Shown one piece after another: positions 23,551 to 36,800 of a stretch of 64,000 bases of DNA. Positions within the stretch are counted from its first letter, which is position 1, and each line of letters starts with the position of its first letter. The notes beneath the pieces were generated by a model. That model made no database searches. It was given only the letters and a program-made list of their open reading frames with translations, and had not been told where the DNA came from. The position numbers and the translations under genes were made by a program. The DNA comes from Daphnia carinata (taxonomy: Eukaryota > Arthropoda > Branchiopoda > Diplostraca > Daphniidae), in assembly GCF_022539665.2 (NCBI RefSeq), contig NC_081331.1, positions 4,684,501-4,748,500 of the forward strand, in the 5' to 3' direction.

Positions 23551-24637
23551 GGAATGGACTACAGAAAGCAAAACGCCCACCAACACGAAAGTAAGCCTTG
23601 AAGTTGAAAAGAAACAAAACATTCTCGTTGTTTCAACGTCAGTAATGGACAGTAGAATATGAACCGTAGCATTACCTGGAACTTGGCTTAAATATCCCAT
23701 AAAGTGGGAAACGACATAAGGTTGGGTCAGCAAAAAAAAAAAAAAGGCTGAAAAAGGTTTCTGATAAACTACTGACGTTGGAGAGTGGGTATTCTAACTA
23801 TTAAGGGAACCATTAAAGAGTGATTAGTATTTGGCCAGATTTAGGGGAGGATAGACTATGTCTGTCAACTGTTCAAAGAGAAGGAAGAGTCATGAAATAT
23901 CGCTTTTACAGCACTGTTTCATACATTTTTTTTCGTACCAAAGATTGAAATTTTACGTCACGCTGATTTCAGTTTTGCTAAAAGTATATTGGTTATCTGT
24001 TTCCAACTCAATGTTTTGCACTAACAGTTTTAAACACACTGTAATTCAATCTTTATTAGGTCTATACTCCCATCCAGTAATATTTGAAGAAAACGGCTGC
24101 AATGGGACACGATGTTTCAAGTGTTATCATCGGCACTTAGCATAACTAGTCGAGACTAGTCTCTAACGAGGAAGCAGAAGATTCTGTGATGGAAATTCCA
24201 GATAATCATGTTTGGTTCTTGGCTAGCTACTTTTTACCATCTTTTTTACACCTGAAAATAGAAAAAGGAAACACCGCCAGTAAATGAAGACAGCATGTTA
24301 GTGGTGACTTGAATGCTGATTGGGGTGGCTATGCAGACAACCTTATCGCTTTTACAGCCCAAGTTCAACAGTTATTGGATGTGCTACTTCCATCAAAATT
24401 GAAATACTTGGGGAGTAGGAAAAGACCCAAGACTATTTTGATTATCTTTTGATCAGCACCAGAGCTTCTTGCAAGAACTCCATTGCACCGCACATTGTTT
24501 TCTTTATTACCTCACCGGCAATAGAAAGGAACACCATCACACACCACGAAAATAAAAGGTAAAAGGAGTGTGTGAATATGTTTTTGGTTCAATAATTTTT
24601 CTTAATTTGTTGGTTCTTGTTGTGTGTTACATCCAGG

Positions 24638-24757
24638 ATGTCTTCCGTTGCTTTGACCGACGTGCAGCTATGGCGGATTGCTGTTAACTTAGCTCCATAC
24701 TACGCCCTGCCAGTGAGCTTGATTCACGTCGAGATAGTGTTATCCAAACGTGATTAA
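24638..24757 (+). CDS. Candidate 39-aa small ORF behind a splice acceptor
   Basis: The ATG lies one base after a good acceptor (TGTTACATCCAG). The 39-residue product reads MSSVALTDVQLWRIAVNLAP and continues with a hydrophobic YYALPVSLIH, then VLSKRD and stop. One short hydrophobic stretch suggests membrane association. I could not match it to any known small membrane or respiratory-chain subunit. It may be chance, or the last exon of an unseen gene. Confidence 0.18.
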   Translation: MSSVALTDVQLWRIAVNLAPYYALPVSLIHVEIVLSKRD

Positions 24758-24935
24758 ATACCTGATTGAAACCGCGTGTAGGATGAAGACTGTTCATATT
24801 TTAGTAAGTAGAAATAGACTTAAGTTCACAGCGGCTTTTGAATTATTATTATGCAAGTGATCTTTGTTTAAATTTCGTGATTTCGTGTTCAACATGGACT
24901 GTCTGTGCTATTTCCACCCATCTATTATAGTAGAT

Positions 24936-25012
24936 TTGTAATTGGTATGGTGGTTTGCAATTGGTATGGTGGTTTGCTATTGGTATGGTAGGTTTGCAAT
25001 TCGTGGTGTAAC
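24936..25012 (+). repeat. Short tandem repeat, about 20-bp unit
   Basis: Three and a partial fourth copies of a unit like TTTGCAATTGGTATGGTGG lie side by side, with single-base differences between copies. Such small arrays are common and suggest replication slippage. Confidence 0.8.
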
Positions 25013-27486
25013 ATCTACTTTCAGGAAGTGTGCTGGGAAAAAACGAAGCTTTGCAATGTTCTAATCATCTAGAACGTGCTGGAGCATAAGGTCGAAGTTT
25101 TTTGTTAATTTTTAACGAGAAAAACTCCTTAGTTCCATTTTCAGTACCTTTCGCTTGTCGGATTTCTAATGTTTTACGAACTATCTTAAACCCAAAGTAA
25201 TGGGAAAGAAAAAAGTCAATCCCAAGAACTCCCGTACAGTTAAACTAGTTTACAGATGCAGAAGTCTACAAATTTCTGGATCAACGAAAGCCAAGTAAAA
25301 TGGCTCGCGTTTAGTAACCGGTTTGGATGTCTATAGTGACTACTCATTCCCTGTCAGTTCGATGGCTTAGATCCACTCCATCAAGCATTAACGAACGTAT
25401 AGTAAAAATTCGTTGCTGTCGGCCCGTCAAATGGAATTAGGTCTGAAAGTAATCAAACGTCATGCAATGCCTGTATAACTCATTTGATGATATTTAAATT
25501 AATTTATTGGTTTCATTCGTACTTCGTCTAAGACATTTGTAGTCTTCCTTTTCTGTGTCATATTCTATATAGATCTTGAGCAGACGTAAGAATGCACCAC
25601 GACACACGGGAGTCGATGGTAAGCCGCAAAATGGACAAAAAAATAATTTCCTTGAAAATTTGACGTAAAATTGTTCCCTGTCATGCCCAAGCCCTTTGAT
25701 ATTCCTCTATAACTTCAAATTATTTATGAAGTATCGTCTGTTGCAATTTCGATAATAACTGAGAAATGCGTAGCAGACTTGGGCGCGTCGCCAGATGTTT
25801 ACAACAATGACCGGGTCGGAGGTATTTGGACATTTCAGTTATCTTAATACCTTATATAAAATATGTAAGAATTCGATTCTGTCTTAATATTTCATATTCT
25901 GAAAATTGTTACGTTTATTTCAAATGTGTATTATTAGAAATGAATGTTTTTCTACTTACCCCAACCCCATTCCTATCATTCTGCGCTTTTTGTACTGTTT
26001 AATCCCAAGCTGACAACATGTGGTAATGTCCGTATGGGATGGGAAAAGAAAGAACGAAGTTGCTTTGTCTCAGATGAGCTTTGGCGCATTTCTGTTAACT
26101 AGAACTTTCGATTGGGGAAACATGTCTGGTTTGTTCTGTGTCTGATTTATTTTGTGTTAAACTGCTTGTGATTTTCGTTGGCTCTTTTCCAATCGAGATG
26201 TGGTAAAAACGAGACTGAGAGAACTCAAGACAGGGAGTTAAAATCAAGATTTTAATTCAGCAAGTGATACAGTGGTTACGAGATATCCAAATACGACACG
26301 AGGTGAAACTTTGGGCTGCCCCCAGCCGACGCCATTCGAGGAATAGATAGTTACAGGTAGCCAAAAAACTAGTTTTTCTTTTCAACTGAGATTCTTAGAA
26401 ACTTCTTTGATTTTCTTGTCGTTTCACTGTTCACGTCACAATCTTTTTAATCGCCGTCTCTACCACCTTATTTTTGGCTTTGAGGAATTTCTCTTTTACG
26501 TTGTTGGCGCCATGGTTATTGTTTCATTCACAGATGATTGTGGCTGTTAGATAAGTTACCCAAAAAGCTATTTTTTCCATGTTCTTTTAGTTTCGTTTTT
26601 GGACGTTTAAAGCCATACAAACGTAGATGAAATTCGTATTTCGATGAATCTTTTCCCCCACCACCAACAGCCACACGCGTGTGCATGTTCTACGTCGGTA
26701 CTAGTCGTTCATCTTCGTATTTGAACTATAATATCGTTATTTATTCTGCGCAAATAACGAACGAAAAATTTGAGAAAAGAAAAGCAATTTTAAGAGAGCA
26801 TTTATTCAAAGTGTAAAGCAAAGAGAACCGAATGATTGCTTTCATACCCAACTTTGTGGCTCGCATAGAGTCGCAAACAAAAGGCATACTCAAAACATTT
26901 CTTCGTTTTTTTTTTCACCGTAGCCTATCGCCCTCGCCCAGAGTGTATTAAAAATTCTTATTTTTTAATCCGTCGCGTGCGTGTAGTTAGTAGCTAGTAG
27001 CTAGATTGTAGTTAGAACCAACAAAAACTTATTGGTATCGAAGAGGGTCACATATCCCGATGATTAGCTGCCTGCATCCATGAACCGTCTTTCAGGCCAT
27101 GGGGAGAACTTACGGACAACCTACGGGCTACGATTACCTCTTCTCTACCTCAGTTTGTGGGTCGATCTTCAACATGTAGTGAACGGTACTACAGATCGAT
27201 GTGAAACGTCTGTATACGTGTTTTTTGTCGTGTAGGTGTATGTGGGTTTTTTTTTTTTAGTGTGGTACCATTTTTAGCCCCTTTATAGTTGGCTCTTCTT
27301 ATTTCATTTGGTGTTGACGATATCAGTTGTAGATGAAGATGAAGAATCTTGCATAATCCGATGACATGAAGAAGCTTGGTCGTTTGAGATCTTGCGAATT
27401 GAGAACTTGAGATGAATCTTCAATGATGAGGAAGAGGGTGGTGGGAGAAGAGCATGGAGGGAAGGGAAGGGAGGGCTTGGAAAGTT

Positions 27487-27568
27487 GAGGTGCCGGGATT
27501 TGAACACGGGACCGTAGAATACAAAGCGAGGGTGATAACCATTGTGCCAGGACCGCACATCCCAACCA
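27487..27568 (-). repeat. tRNA-like module (SINE head or tRNA pseudogene), minus strand
   Basis: Read on the minus strand there is an A-box-like TGGCACAATGG and, about 40 nt later, a B-box-like GTTCAAATCC. The potential acceptor-stem halves (GATGTGC and GCACCTC) pair at six of seven positions. The cloverleaf is imperfect, so a functional tRNA is unlikely. A pyrimidine-rich body follows for about 150 bp, as in tRNA-derived short interspersed elements. Confidence 0.5.
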
Positions 27569-27614
27569 AATTTAGCTTTCAGTATCACCCATTTAAATAG
27601 GCAGCTTATGTACA

Positions 27615-27692
27615 TATTAAGTGAGCGAAGTATGGCGCTGTAGCATTGTTCGCGGCTGCCATGCCGATTTCACGGGTTCGAATCTTTGTTTT
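27615..27692 (+). repeat. tRNA-like module, plus strand
   Basis: On the plus strand an A-box-like TGGCGCTGTAGCA is followed by a near-perfect B box GGGTTCGAATC. The acceptor stem does not close well, so this is a tRNA relic or a SINE promoter, not a working tRNA gene. It faces away from the minus-strand module about 50 bp to its left and runs straight into an A/T-only tract. Confidence 0.5.
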
Positions 27693-27880
27693 TATATTAT
27701 TCATTATTATTATTTTATAATTTTTTTATTATTTTTATTATATTATATAATTATAAAAAATATAATTATATATTATATCTATTATAATTTTTATAATATT
27801 ATTTTAAAATATAATATTTTATATTAATATTATAACTAATATTATATATTATTATATAATATATTATAATATTATTATAA
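27693..27880. repeat. Nearly pure A/T tract
   Basis: About 190 bp composed almost only of A and T, rich in TATTAT/ATAATA words that are complementary to one another. It directly follows the plus-strand tRNA-like module and could be its degenerated A/T-rich tail. Confidence 0.85.
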
Positions 27881-30800
27881 CCTATCCCCGGCCCTGGAAG
27901 GGCCAAAGTTACTAGTTTGAACTAGAATATCGCTTTCTGTAAAGGCTTTCCGCCGATCCATGAATTTTTTTTTAACATTTCCATGTCTTGGTTATTAACG
28001 AATAGTGGTGGATTCGGCCACGAGATAGCGTTAAGACTTCTTTTGCTTCCAGATTCTTACACACGAAAACACCCGGAACTAGCGAACGCTAATTTGATTC
28101 AATACCCTCAAATGCAATCCAATTAAGGAGGATTAAGGTTCAGTGACGGCGGAACAATCCCCTTCTATTACATATTAAACGTCAAAACAGGTCTGCGTTT
28201 CAGTTTTGCAAGCGAAATGATTCAATTAACTCGCAATGCTGTGCATTAAGAAATTGCCTTTATCGTATCCATACATCATCATAGTAATAGCATGAGAAAA
28301 TCCCCTGTCATTCCAAATAGAATCCAATCAAAACTGATGTTTGTTTTTCTTTCACTTTAATTTCGTAACAAAAATTAAAGTTGAAAAACCCACGAAAGTT
28401 TTGATTACATGATAGTCAGCCAACCCTATTTTAGGGTAGTTTTATTTCGTCAGTGTCGTTGTTGAGTAGATGATATGTCAATAAATGTCGAGTGAGCGGG
28501 ATTGGAAAACCGGAAAGGCAACTACCGGCGCGCCCTATGTATGAAAAGTTCTGTGTGTCTGTGTGTTGATTTGTAATTGGATGGCGTGGGTTCTACATCA
28601 TCTACGGATACATCCGAAAGGTTCAATCAACACCACTTGCGTGATATATACAGTTTTGCTATTAGTTTTCTAGAGGCGCTGCTGCTGTTGCCACACTAAT
28701 GAAATCGGTTTGTCGTTTTTGCCATGAAAACGAGACTTTCCTTTTCTTCTGAGTTCCTAGGCTTGGATTGTTAATCATTCTGCCACTTTGCGCAATGTTA
28801 CGACCGAAGCTCATTGGCCAGTGTTTGCCTCTAGGGGTTGATTGAACGAATTAGAAACGAGTTGAGTGATCTTTGTAGAGGTCTTGCTCCAGCTGGCCGA
28901 ACATCTGTCACCCCGGACCTCATCTCATGAACTGCTCGTTAATCATCCACTCCGTGATTTTCCACCGGATCGATGGGTATGTGTCGCTGGGCCCAGCCGC
29001 CACCGCGCCCCGCCCGTGAAAAGGAGGAGAACCGGGCAACTTTATGGCCTATTATGATCGGATCCTTCGGAGCAAATTAACTCTGCTGCCGTGGCAGGCA
29101 AGGCTTAACGAGCGTGAGCACGGCCGTGTAACAACACTCTGTGTGTGCGCAACTCCAAGCAACTAATGAGATGGCGAGGTCGGCCAGAGAATTGTTATTG
29201 CGCGCTTCTCTCTCTTTGCCTGCGTGTGCGTGACGGGATAACTTTTTTGGCAGACGACGACGCAGAGCCATCTCTCGAGCGAAGCTTTCAACGGTTGAAA
29301 TCGATCCGGCGATGGAGTTGCGTGACGCGCAACGATGGATCGACTTCCGTTTCGTTTGAAAAACACGCACATGGATATAGCACCGTGTGTCGTACACGCT
29401 AGACAACCAATTATTATGCAACAGCAGGAGGAATAATCGCTTCGACTTGATCAAGTGGTTCTAGAAGGCCAACTTAATTTGATGTCGCATGAGTGATAAT
29501 TGATGCCCGTGCTCCCTCCATCTACCAATAGAGTTGATCTGATCTTGCAGTTTTTCTCTCTTCTTAGAGGTGGATCAAACTTGATCCACGTCAAAAGCGA
29601 CGCTGCTGCCGCTGCAGCCGCAGCAGCTCGTTATAATAATTCTCCCTTGCGCATCCGTAATTGGCTATCAACATTTCACGATGATGGCTCCCGTCCAGAA
29701 CGGAAGCCTTTCACCCTCAAGTCTCTCTGCTGCTCTCTTATACTATTTATAGAAAGTGCCCGTTTTCTTCACTTAACGAGTCGCTTCTCCTTTTGTCCCA
29801 TCTTAGATTTTAACAGGAATATATATGAGGCAAGACAGGCCAGTTTTTCTTCACTCGACGAAAAATGTCACACCTTTTCTTTCTTTCTTTCTTTCTTTTT
29901 TTTTTTTGAATTATTCTCTGGCAGTAACAACATGAATATCGTACGTGGAAAGAGAATTAGGAAATCGATATGTGAGCTATATAGTTAATAAAGTCCAGTT
30001 GAAAGTTGTTGTATGGCTTGCGTGATGATGAAACATTCATAAATCGGATGATGAAACGAGGCGACAGGAGATATGTGGGTGGTGAATGACGGTGGCAGGT
30101 AAAACCGAAAGGGAGGATACGGGGAAAAGAAGCCATTTACAAAAATACGACGTCAGGACGGCCAAGTTATCTATCTTCCCCGTTTATTCTATTTACGTAG
30201 CACTTGTACTTCCCCCCCTCCAAAGGAAATGGGTAGGAAAAAAACGACAAAACATTAATTTTTCGCCTGTGGCTGTAATTAAGAGTAAGATGTTTGATTT
30301 TCGATAGTATCACTGGTAAATTATATACAATCCTAAGTATAGACTGTAAATCGATAGCTTTCAAAGTTTGGTTATCGTGACTTTGGTTCTTCTATTGTTA
30401 ATGTGCATCTCTTTAGAAATGCACCGGTTACCATGGATGTTTTTTTTTTTTTTAGTTTCGAAATCACATTAAAAACTAATTTCAATTGCACTTCGTTTAA
30501 AATTGAAACATTTAACTAGCTTTATAGTTTGCTTTTACATTTTTATCTTTTCAAAACTAAGTCGAAAGCTCTCTTAAAAAACATGCAGATTTTTTGTTTT
30601 TGTTTTTCAAATTGCTTCCAAGATTTTTCTCTTATCTATTAAAAGAAAAAAAATCGGCCTTTTTTTTTTATAGTTTTTATTATTTAAAATTTTTCGTTAG
30701 TTGCAAGGCCTGAGAGTAGTTGGAGAAGTGCTCTGGATATTGTACACTCAACTTTCCTATTCCTTTTAATCCCGACCGAAAAACTTGAGTGCTTGCTGCT

Positions 30801-33800
30801 ATTTTGCTGTTGAAGTCAAAAGGAAATGGAAACTAAAAAAAAAAAAAAAAGAGGGAAATCAACTGACGCAAGTAAACATAAACGATGTGTGTTGGAATTT
30901 CTTTTGCCTCCCCTATTTTCTTTTTTTTTTCCACCATAATTCTGTATACTGCCATCTCGTGATGGATGATGCACAAAAAAAAAAAAAGATCGTAGCGACT
31001 ACTAGTAATCCGCCAATAGAGACGGATGTCACGCCAATCGGGTTGATGACGGTGCGAAATTCCATCCGACACAATCGGCCAGCAATGATTCATTGGTACC
31101 CTTCCACTCTCAGTCATCCTTATCGATCCCCCTCCCCCTTCTTTCCCATGATTGGGACGCGTACAATAGACACCGCTTTCGTACATCCGGATATGTGGGA
31201 AACCGTTATTTTTCAAATCCAATCTAGACCAGTCTCTACAGTGAATCATCTTCTTTTCACAATTTCTATAGCCTAATAAAGAGCGTATGAACTTTTCCCA
31301 ACAAAATAATAAAAAAAAAAAATCAGCATTTTAAACGAATTGATGAGGAGCACTACTAACTATCGTGTATCCACTATTCCAATTGTATTTAGCCCCCCCC
31401 CCCCCCCTCTCCTTCCGAAAAGGTCCTCTTTAACAAGGGGGACGAGATAAGGGTAGCCCTCTGGTTCGTTCTATGTGTACATGTGTGTATAGCTGAACAT
31501 TGCACAGGATTTGGTAATTGGACTCGTGCGGGCTCCTCTTAATGAAGTCCCGGGCCGCGGCCGCCGCTCTCACTACGACGACCAAAAAGCTGGAGCTTGT
31601 TAAGAGACCAAGGGAGTTGGGTGGGACTCATCTCCTTCTCTCATCATCACTGTTTAGAAAAGACGGGCTATATAGATGCTCGTGTGTGCCAAAAACTCGT
31701 CCAGCAGAATATAGCTTATACAATCAGCTAGGACTCTTGCCCTCCCACTTTCTCTCTCTCGCTCAACGTTAGAAAGTACAGTATGTACATATCTTTACCT
31801 CCTCCCCAATTACCCAACCTTCCACCGTTACTAACTTTGCCCCCTCCTCCCTCCACCAAACTTTTTAATGAAGCTCATTTCCTCTTTCTCTCTTGTCTCT
31901 TTTCCTCCGTTTCTTGTGGTACGCACGTCCCTTGCATCCCGCACGGGAAAAAAAAAACATTTTTATTTTAAACCCACTCCGGTTCCACCGCAAAACTATT
32001 ATACGTACCCCCCATATACTGTATGCGCTTAATCAAATGCATGTGTGGTGTCATGTTGCCCATTCCATCATGTACAGGGATGGTTACAGTAATTAAACAA
32101 AAAGAAAATGGAGAGACATGGAAAAAAACAAACAATTTCATGAAAAATGGCTGACCCAGCTTAGAACTATCCTTGAAAGAAGATGGAAAAGTATGTAATC
32201 ATCAAAAGCAAAAATCTAATCATCGTCTAAATAAGGTGGCCAGCAGTTGAGTATTTTTTTTTTTTTTTTTTGCGGAAGAGAACCGGGATAGTTATATAGC
32301 AGACAGAATAAGGACGCAATGCAATCAATACTGCTAATTAGATCTTTGAGTCGCCGCCCTTTTTTTTTTTTTTCCTTTTGCCCGTCTCTCTCTCTCTCTC
32401 TCTCTCTCTATTCTCAGATATAATTGCCTCAGCACGATCTCTCCCAAACCCATTCTACAGTACTTTCACCCGTTAATGATAACTATATATACGTGCTAGC
32501 TGCGATGTATGTGGGTGTGTGTGTAGTTTGTGCGCAATTCCCTTTTTTTTTCTTCTTCTTCTTCAACTACTTTCTGTCTTGTACACGTAGACAAGCTCTC
32601 TCTCTCCTATATCTGACGTGCTATTTAGTAGTTAGTGTGTATACAGTATAAAGCCTATCTTAAAAAAAAAAAAAAAGAAAGTTTAGAAGGGTCTAGACTT
32701 CTTTTTTTTTTCGGTGGGGGTAGTTAATTTGTCATTGATCGCGTTACGATGCATTTCAGGTTAAACTTTGTTTTGTTTTTTTCTCTTTTTGTTTTTTTTT
32801 TACTTCTAGGAGATCCACCGTACTGCTTGCCCCTTTTAATAAGTAAACGGGGTGAATGTTTACACGACCTCTTGGGTAACACAGCATCTCTTGGGAGTGA
32901 CAGGTTAACCTAATCCGACAAGAAAAAGAGGACGATGACAACGACGGCAAAGGTTTCCCCCCTTTAGACATTCAACGGATAATCTTATTTGATGTACAGC
33001 ACACATACAACGCTCAAAGGAATATTATCATGTACATGTCGGAATTTAACATCATGGGGCTTGTATTTATGCATTAAAAGTTTTTATTCTTTTTCTTTCT
33101 TTCTTTTTTTTTTATCGAAATTCTTTAGTTATGGACGTGAGCAAGAGAAAATGGCGGATTTATGGCACTGATGGCGCGCACCGGGATCGATTTAATAACC
33201 GGGATTACAATGCTTGAACACAGCGCATAATACATATAAGTCTATCTATTAGACGGCACTAGTACACGGGAATTTCAAATACATAACACTTGCACGTCCA
33301 TTTAGGTACGTGAGAAGAAAAAAACGAGAGGTATAAAAACTCATTATTTTTACATAACGCATCTTTTCTTTTCTGTTCTTTTACTGTGAAAAAAAAAAAA
33401 ATGTTGACACGCTCCGTCTGCCATCGTATTATACCTGCAAAATGATTGGTGAAAAAGAAATAAGGGAAGTTATCAATCAACCTGGAATGTCTCTTTCTTT
33501 TTTTAATCGTAAAAAACTAGGCCAAAGTTTAATTGACTGTCTTGTATTTTGACGTCATTTCGTTCCGGCCTATTCGTTTAACTCTTGAGTATGTTTGTTT
33601 TTTTCCAGACACACAAAAATTCGTGCAATACTATGCAAATTTACACCATTTTTTTTTTTTTTTTTTTTTTATTTTTTTTTTTTCATAGGTTGTGTTGATG
33701 AATCACGTACACGTTACATCGGCTGTTTTCCGTACTCTGAAAAAAACAAAAACAAAAATAACAGGCAACGTAATAATAAATAATAACGTATCCGTCTTCA

Positions 33801-36800
33801 TGGACTCGCAATCAAAAAATCGCCCGCCAAGTTTTATAATTGCCTGTCGACCGTCTGCGGGTGTGGAAACTTTTGACACGGTCTCGCCAGTGTTGATTGC
33901 ACGGTATTTCATCTTATCTTTTTTGTTTTGTTTTGGCTTTTGATTTGTTTTGTTTTGTTTTTTTTCTCTTTTTTTCGTCTGCTACACATGACTGAAATTC
34001 CTATGCAACATTTCAACAAAAATTTTGAGATTCCCTATTTTAAATGTTTCTTGTCGTTTGACAAGATATATATATATTTTTTTTTTTTTTTTTTTTGGCC
34101 GTAATGAGTCGATAACATCCAAATGGCCAAAATGTGTGGTGGCGGCGCGATGATCGCCCAGCGATCCTCTTCTTCTTCGGTTGTGGGGTATTTTCCCTTA
34201 CATTCATTCATTCGGTGATTCTCTTTTGCCTTCACATTCATCCACAAAGCTTATGGCCTCTCCCTTTTTTTTTTCTTTCTCTTTTTTTTTTTTTTTTTTT
34301 TTTTCTCCTTACTTGTTTTACTGGTGGAAAGGGGGGGAAGGTGGCTGTTGCGCTGTCTGTGTGTGTTGCCCCTCACACACTCACACACACGTATAAAAGA
34401 GGAGGAAGGGGAGGGAACCGGTCCGCCAGCTGTGTGAGAGAGAAAGAAAAGGAGAGGGGGAGAAGAATAAGATGAAGAATGAATAGAAAGAGAAAATCGG
34501 ATGAAACAAGGTGGGACGATGGAGGATGAAAGAGAAGAAAAGAGGGAAGCGGCAGCGGGTGGGATGCGCAGCCGCCGGCAAAAATATCATCACCCGTCGA
34601 CGGTACGTTCAGAGTTTGGGACATATTCAAAAACGTTAGACACACTCGCGTTGAATCTCACAGAAATCGACTTGAATATCCAACTGTCCTAACTATGAAA
34701 GAATAAAATATTAGGAACTATTTAAACCTTAAGTCGATCGCTAAACATTCATAGTAATAGAAACAAAGGCTTCAAACATAAGATTCGAGGCGAAAGCTCA
34801 GCCAGCAGAGTATCCATGGTGATTTGTCCGCCAGAGTGCAGCACATTGGCGCTATCCCCACGGCCCAAAACCGTTCAGGTTCTCTCTTCCCAAATATTCT
34901 GTCGTCAGTGTCGCCTCGCATCACGGGCTCACCAGGTGGCGGCTGGCCTAACGCTCTCGATCGTTGTTGTTTCAACCTTTTTTTTTTTGTTTTTTGGATT
35001 TGGTACTTTCACAAGGAACGTACAAGTTGAACACAACGTGAACGCAAAGAAGTGAAACAAACCGAAAAACAAAAAGCAAGACACAAGAAACCGACATCAC
35101 AAACGACCATCTTGTTTGCAAGAGTTTTTACTCTCGTGTCTGTGTGTGCATTGACGTGAATTTGCATCGAAATTGTCTTGGATGTAATTGTCCGGTTTCA
35201 TTTCGTTCTCAAAAGTGATACATCACAAATTCGAAACGTGATCTGTAACCCGAGACTCGTAATCAATTTAATCCTGCCTTTTGTTGAAAATCAAAAAAAC
35301 GAGTGCATAGCGAAACAGACTCTGTCTGTTATTGACACGCTGTTGTTTTGTCCTAACGGATTACGTATGTTAATTGTACGTACATTTTGTGATTATGAAA
35401 AGCATGTGTTGATTACCAGGTGAACCCCACAAAGTGAGCGTCAACCATGTCCAAAACTAGAGATTGATTTGCACACTCATCGGTTTCGACTAACTCGAAT
35501 AATTTAACAAAAGAACAAAGGGCAACACGAAAAAGCAAAAAAATTTGGCGGGTAATTTTTCAACTATTTGCTTACCCTTCCCCCTTGGAATGATCACACC
35601 AGCCGAAAAGTGTCGTATGTAAGTTGTGTATACATGCGAAACGGTTAGAGATAGACGGCGGCGTTGCCAAGTGTCTCGCATTAGCCAACAATTCGTGGCG
35701 TGTGTGCTGTGCTGCGTGTGTGTGTGTGTGTGTGTATCGAGTGTTGAGTGTGTGTGTGTGTGTGTGACACTGAAAGGAAAAGAAAACAACAACAGCATCG
35801 TTTGTGCTTCAACACGTGGTGAGTCTCTAACAAAATTTCTTTTTCATCGAAAATTTTGATCACCTTGTAAATGGTATTCGGTGTGACCTCAAGAACGAGA
35901 GAAAAGATTTAAAAAGAATAATAATAATTTCACTTTTGTAAATGAGACGCCGCCTTTTTAATATGCGGTCAAATTTCGATCGTGTGCAGTTCCGGGTTTT
36001 ATCTTTCAGTGTTGTGTGCGTGCGTTAAAAAAAAAAGACTTGAAATTCTGCCTGCCGGTTATTGTTGAAAGGCAATCTAACGAGCGAATGTGATTGGATT
36101 ACTTAACAGATAGAAAACCCTTTTTCTTTATATTTTGCATATATATATATATATATAAATAGCATGCGATTCGTGTATCTCTGTGTGTGTAGGCGGACTT
36201 TAAAAGGATAGCCGATTCATCATCGAGTAGGTGGAATCGCTCCATTACGACAAGCTCTTGAATTTCAGAGTTTGGAACGGCCGATTAAGTGTGGTCTGTC
36301 GACGGTCGTTTAATTATTACGCACCACGTTTGTTTGTGTGCACGAGGCCAGCATCACCGCACGCGGCCAAACACAAGACATCCATCAAGGTGATGGACTC
36401 TTTGGCCGTCCAAACAACCTTCCATACCTCCCTCTTTTTTTTTTCGTGTGGAATCACAGTGGCCATCTTGGAGAAGGTCCTTTTCGTTCAGGTGGGAGAA
36501 GGGGGGGGGGATTTTCTTTTTTCGGTATGTTTCGTACCTTGAGGCGAGATTGTCCAGCAAACTGGGGAAAGGTGGGAATAAAGAAGAACTTTTTTTTTTA
36601 TTTTTGAAGCCCTCCCTCCCTTTTTTTTGAAGTTTTCTTTAACGAAACAAAACGCAGCAGGGAATCTTCTATGCACAGAGAGAGAGAGAGAGGAGGAGTA
36701 ATGTTTTCAAAACGCCCGCGCTGTGGCTGTTGAGGGCTTGACCTCTTTCTTCTTCTTCTGCTAGAGGAATTAAAAAAGAAAAAAAAGTCATAAAAAAAAA

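Larger units (their letters stand above)
23740..27300. other. Gene-poor stretch
   Basis: About 3.6 kb of AT-rich DNA without a supportable full gene. It includes a short tandem repeat at 24936-25012 and one 39-codon frame directly after a splice acceptor at 24637. Other short frames are interrupted and have no domain I recognise. Confidence 0.45.

Noticed and set aside
24290-24420. Fragment reading like LNADWGGYADNL, considered as a retroelement remnant
   Set aside because: The ADWGG word recalls copia RNase H, but surrounding residues do not match and no reverse transcriptase, LTR or integrase is visible.
29077-29988. Frames of 125 and 162 codons near 29.1-30.0 kb
   Set aside because: No domain, no convincing splice structure, and the second one contains an alanine run from a GCN repeat and a T homopolymer.
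30785-31276. Overlapping plus (163 codons) and minus (138 codons) frames
   Set aside because: Both strands open at once and both are extended by homopolymers; no recognisable motif.
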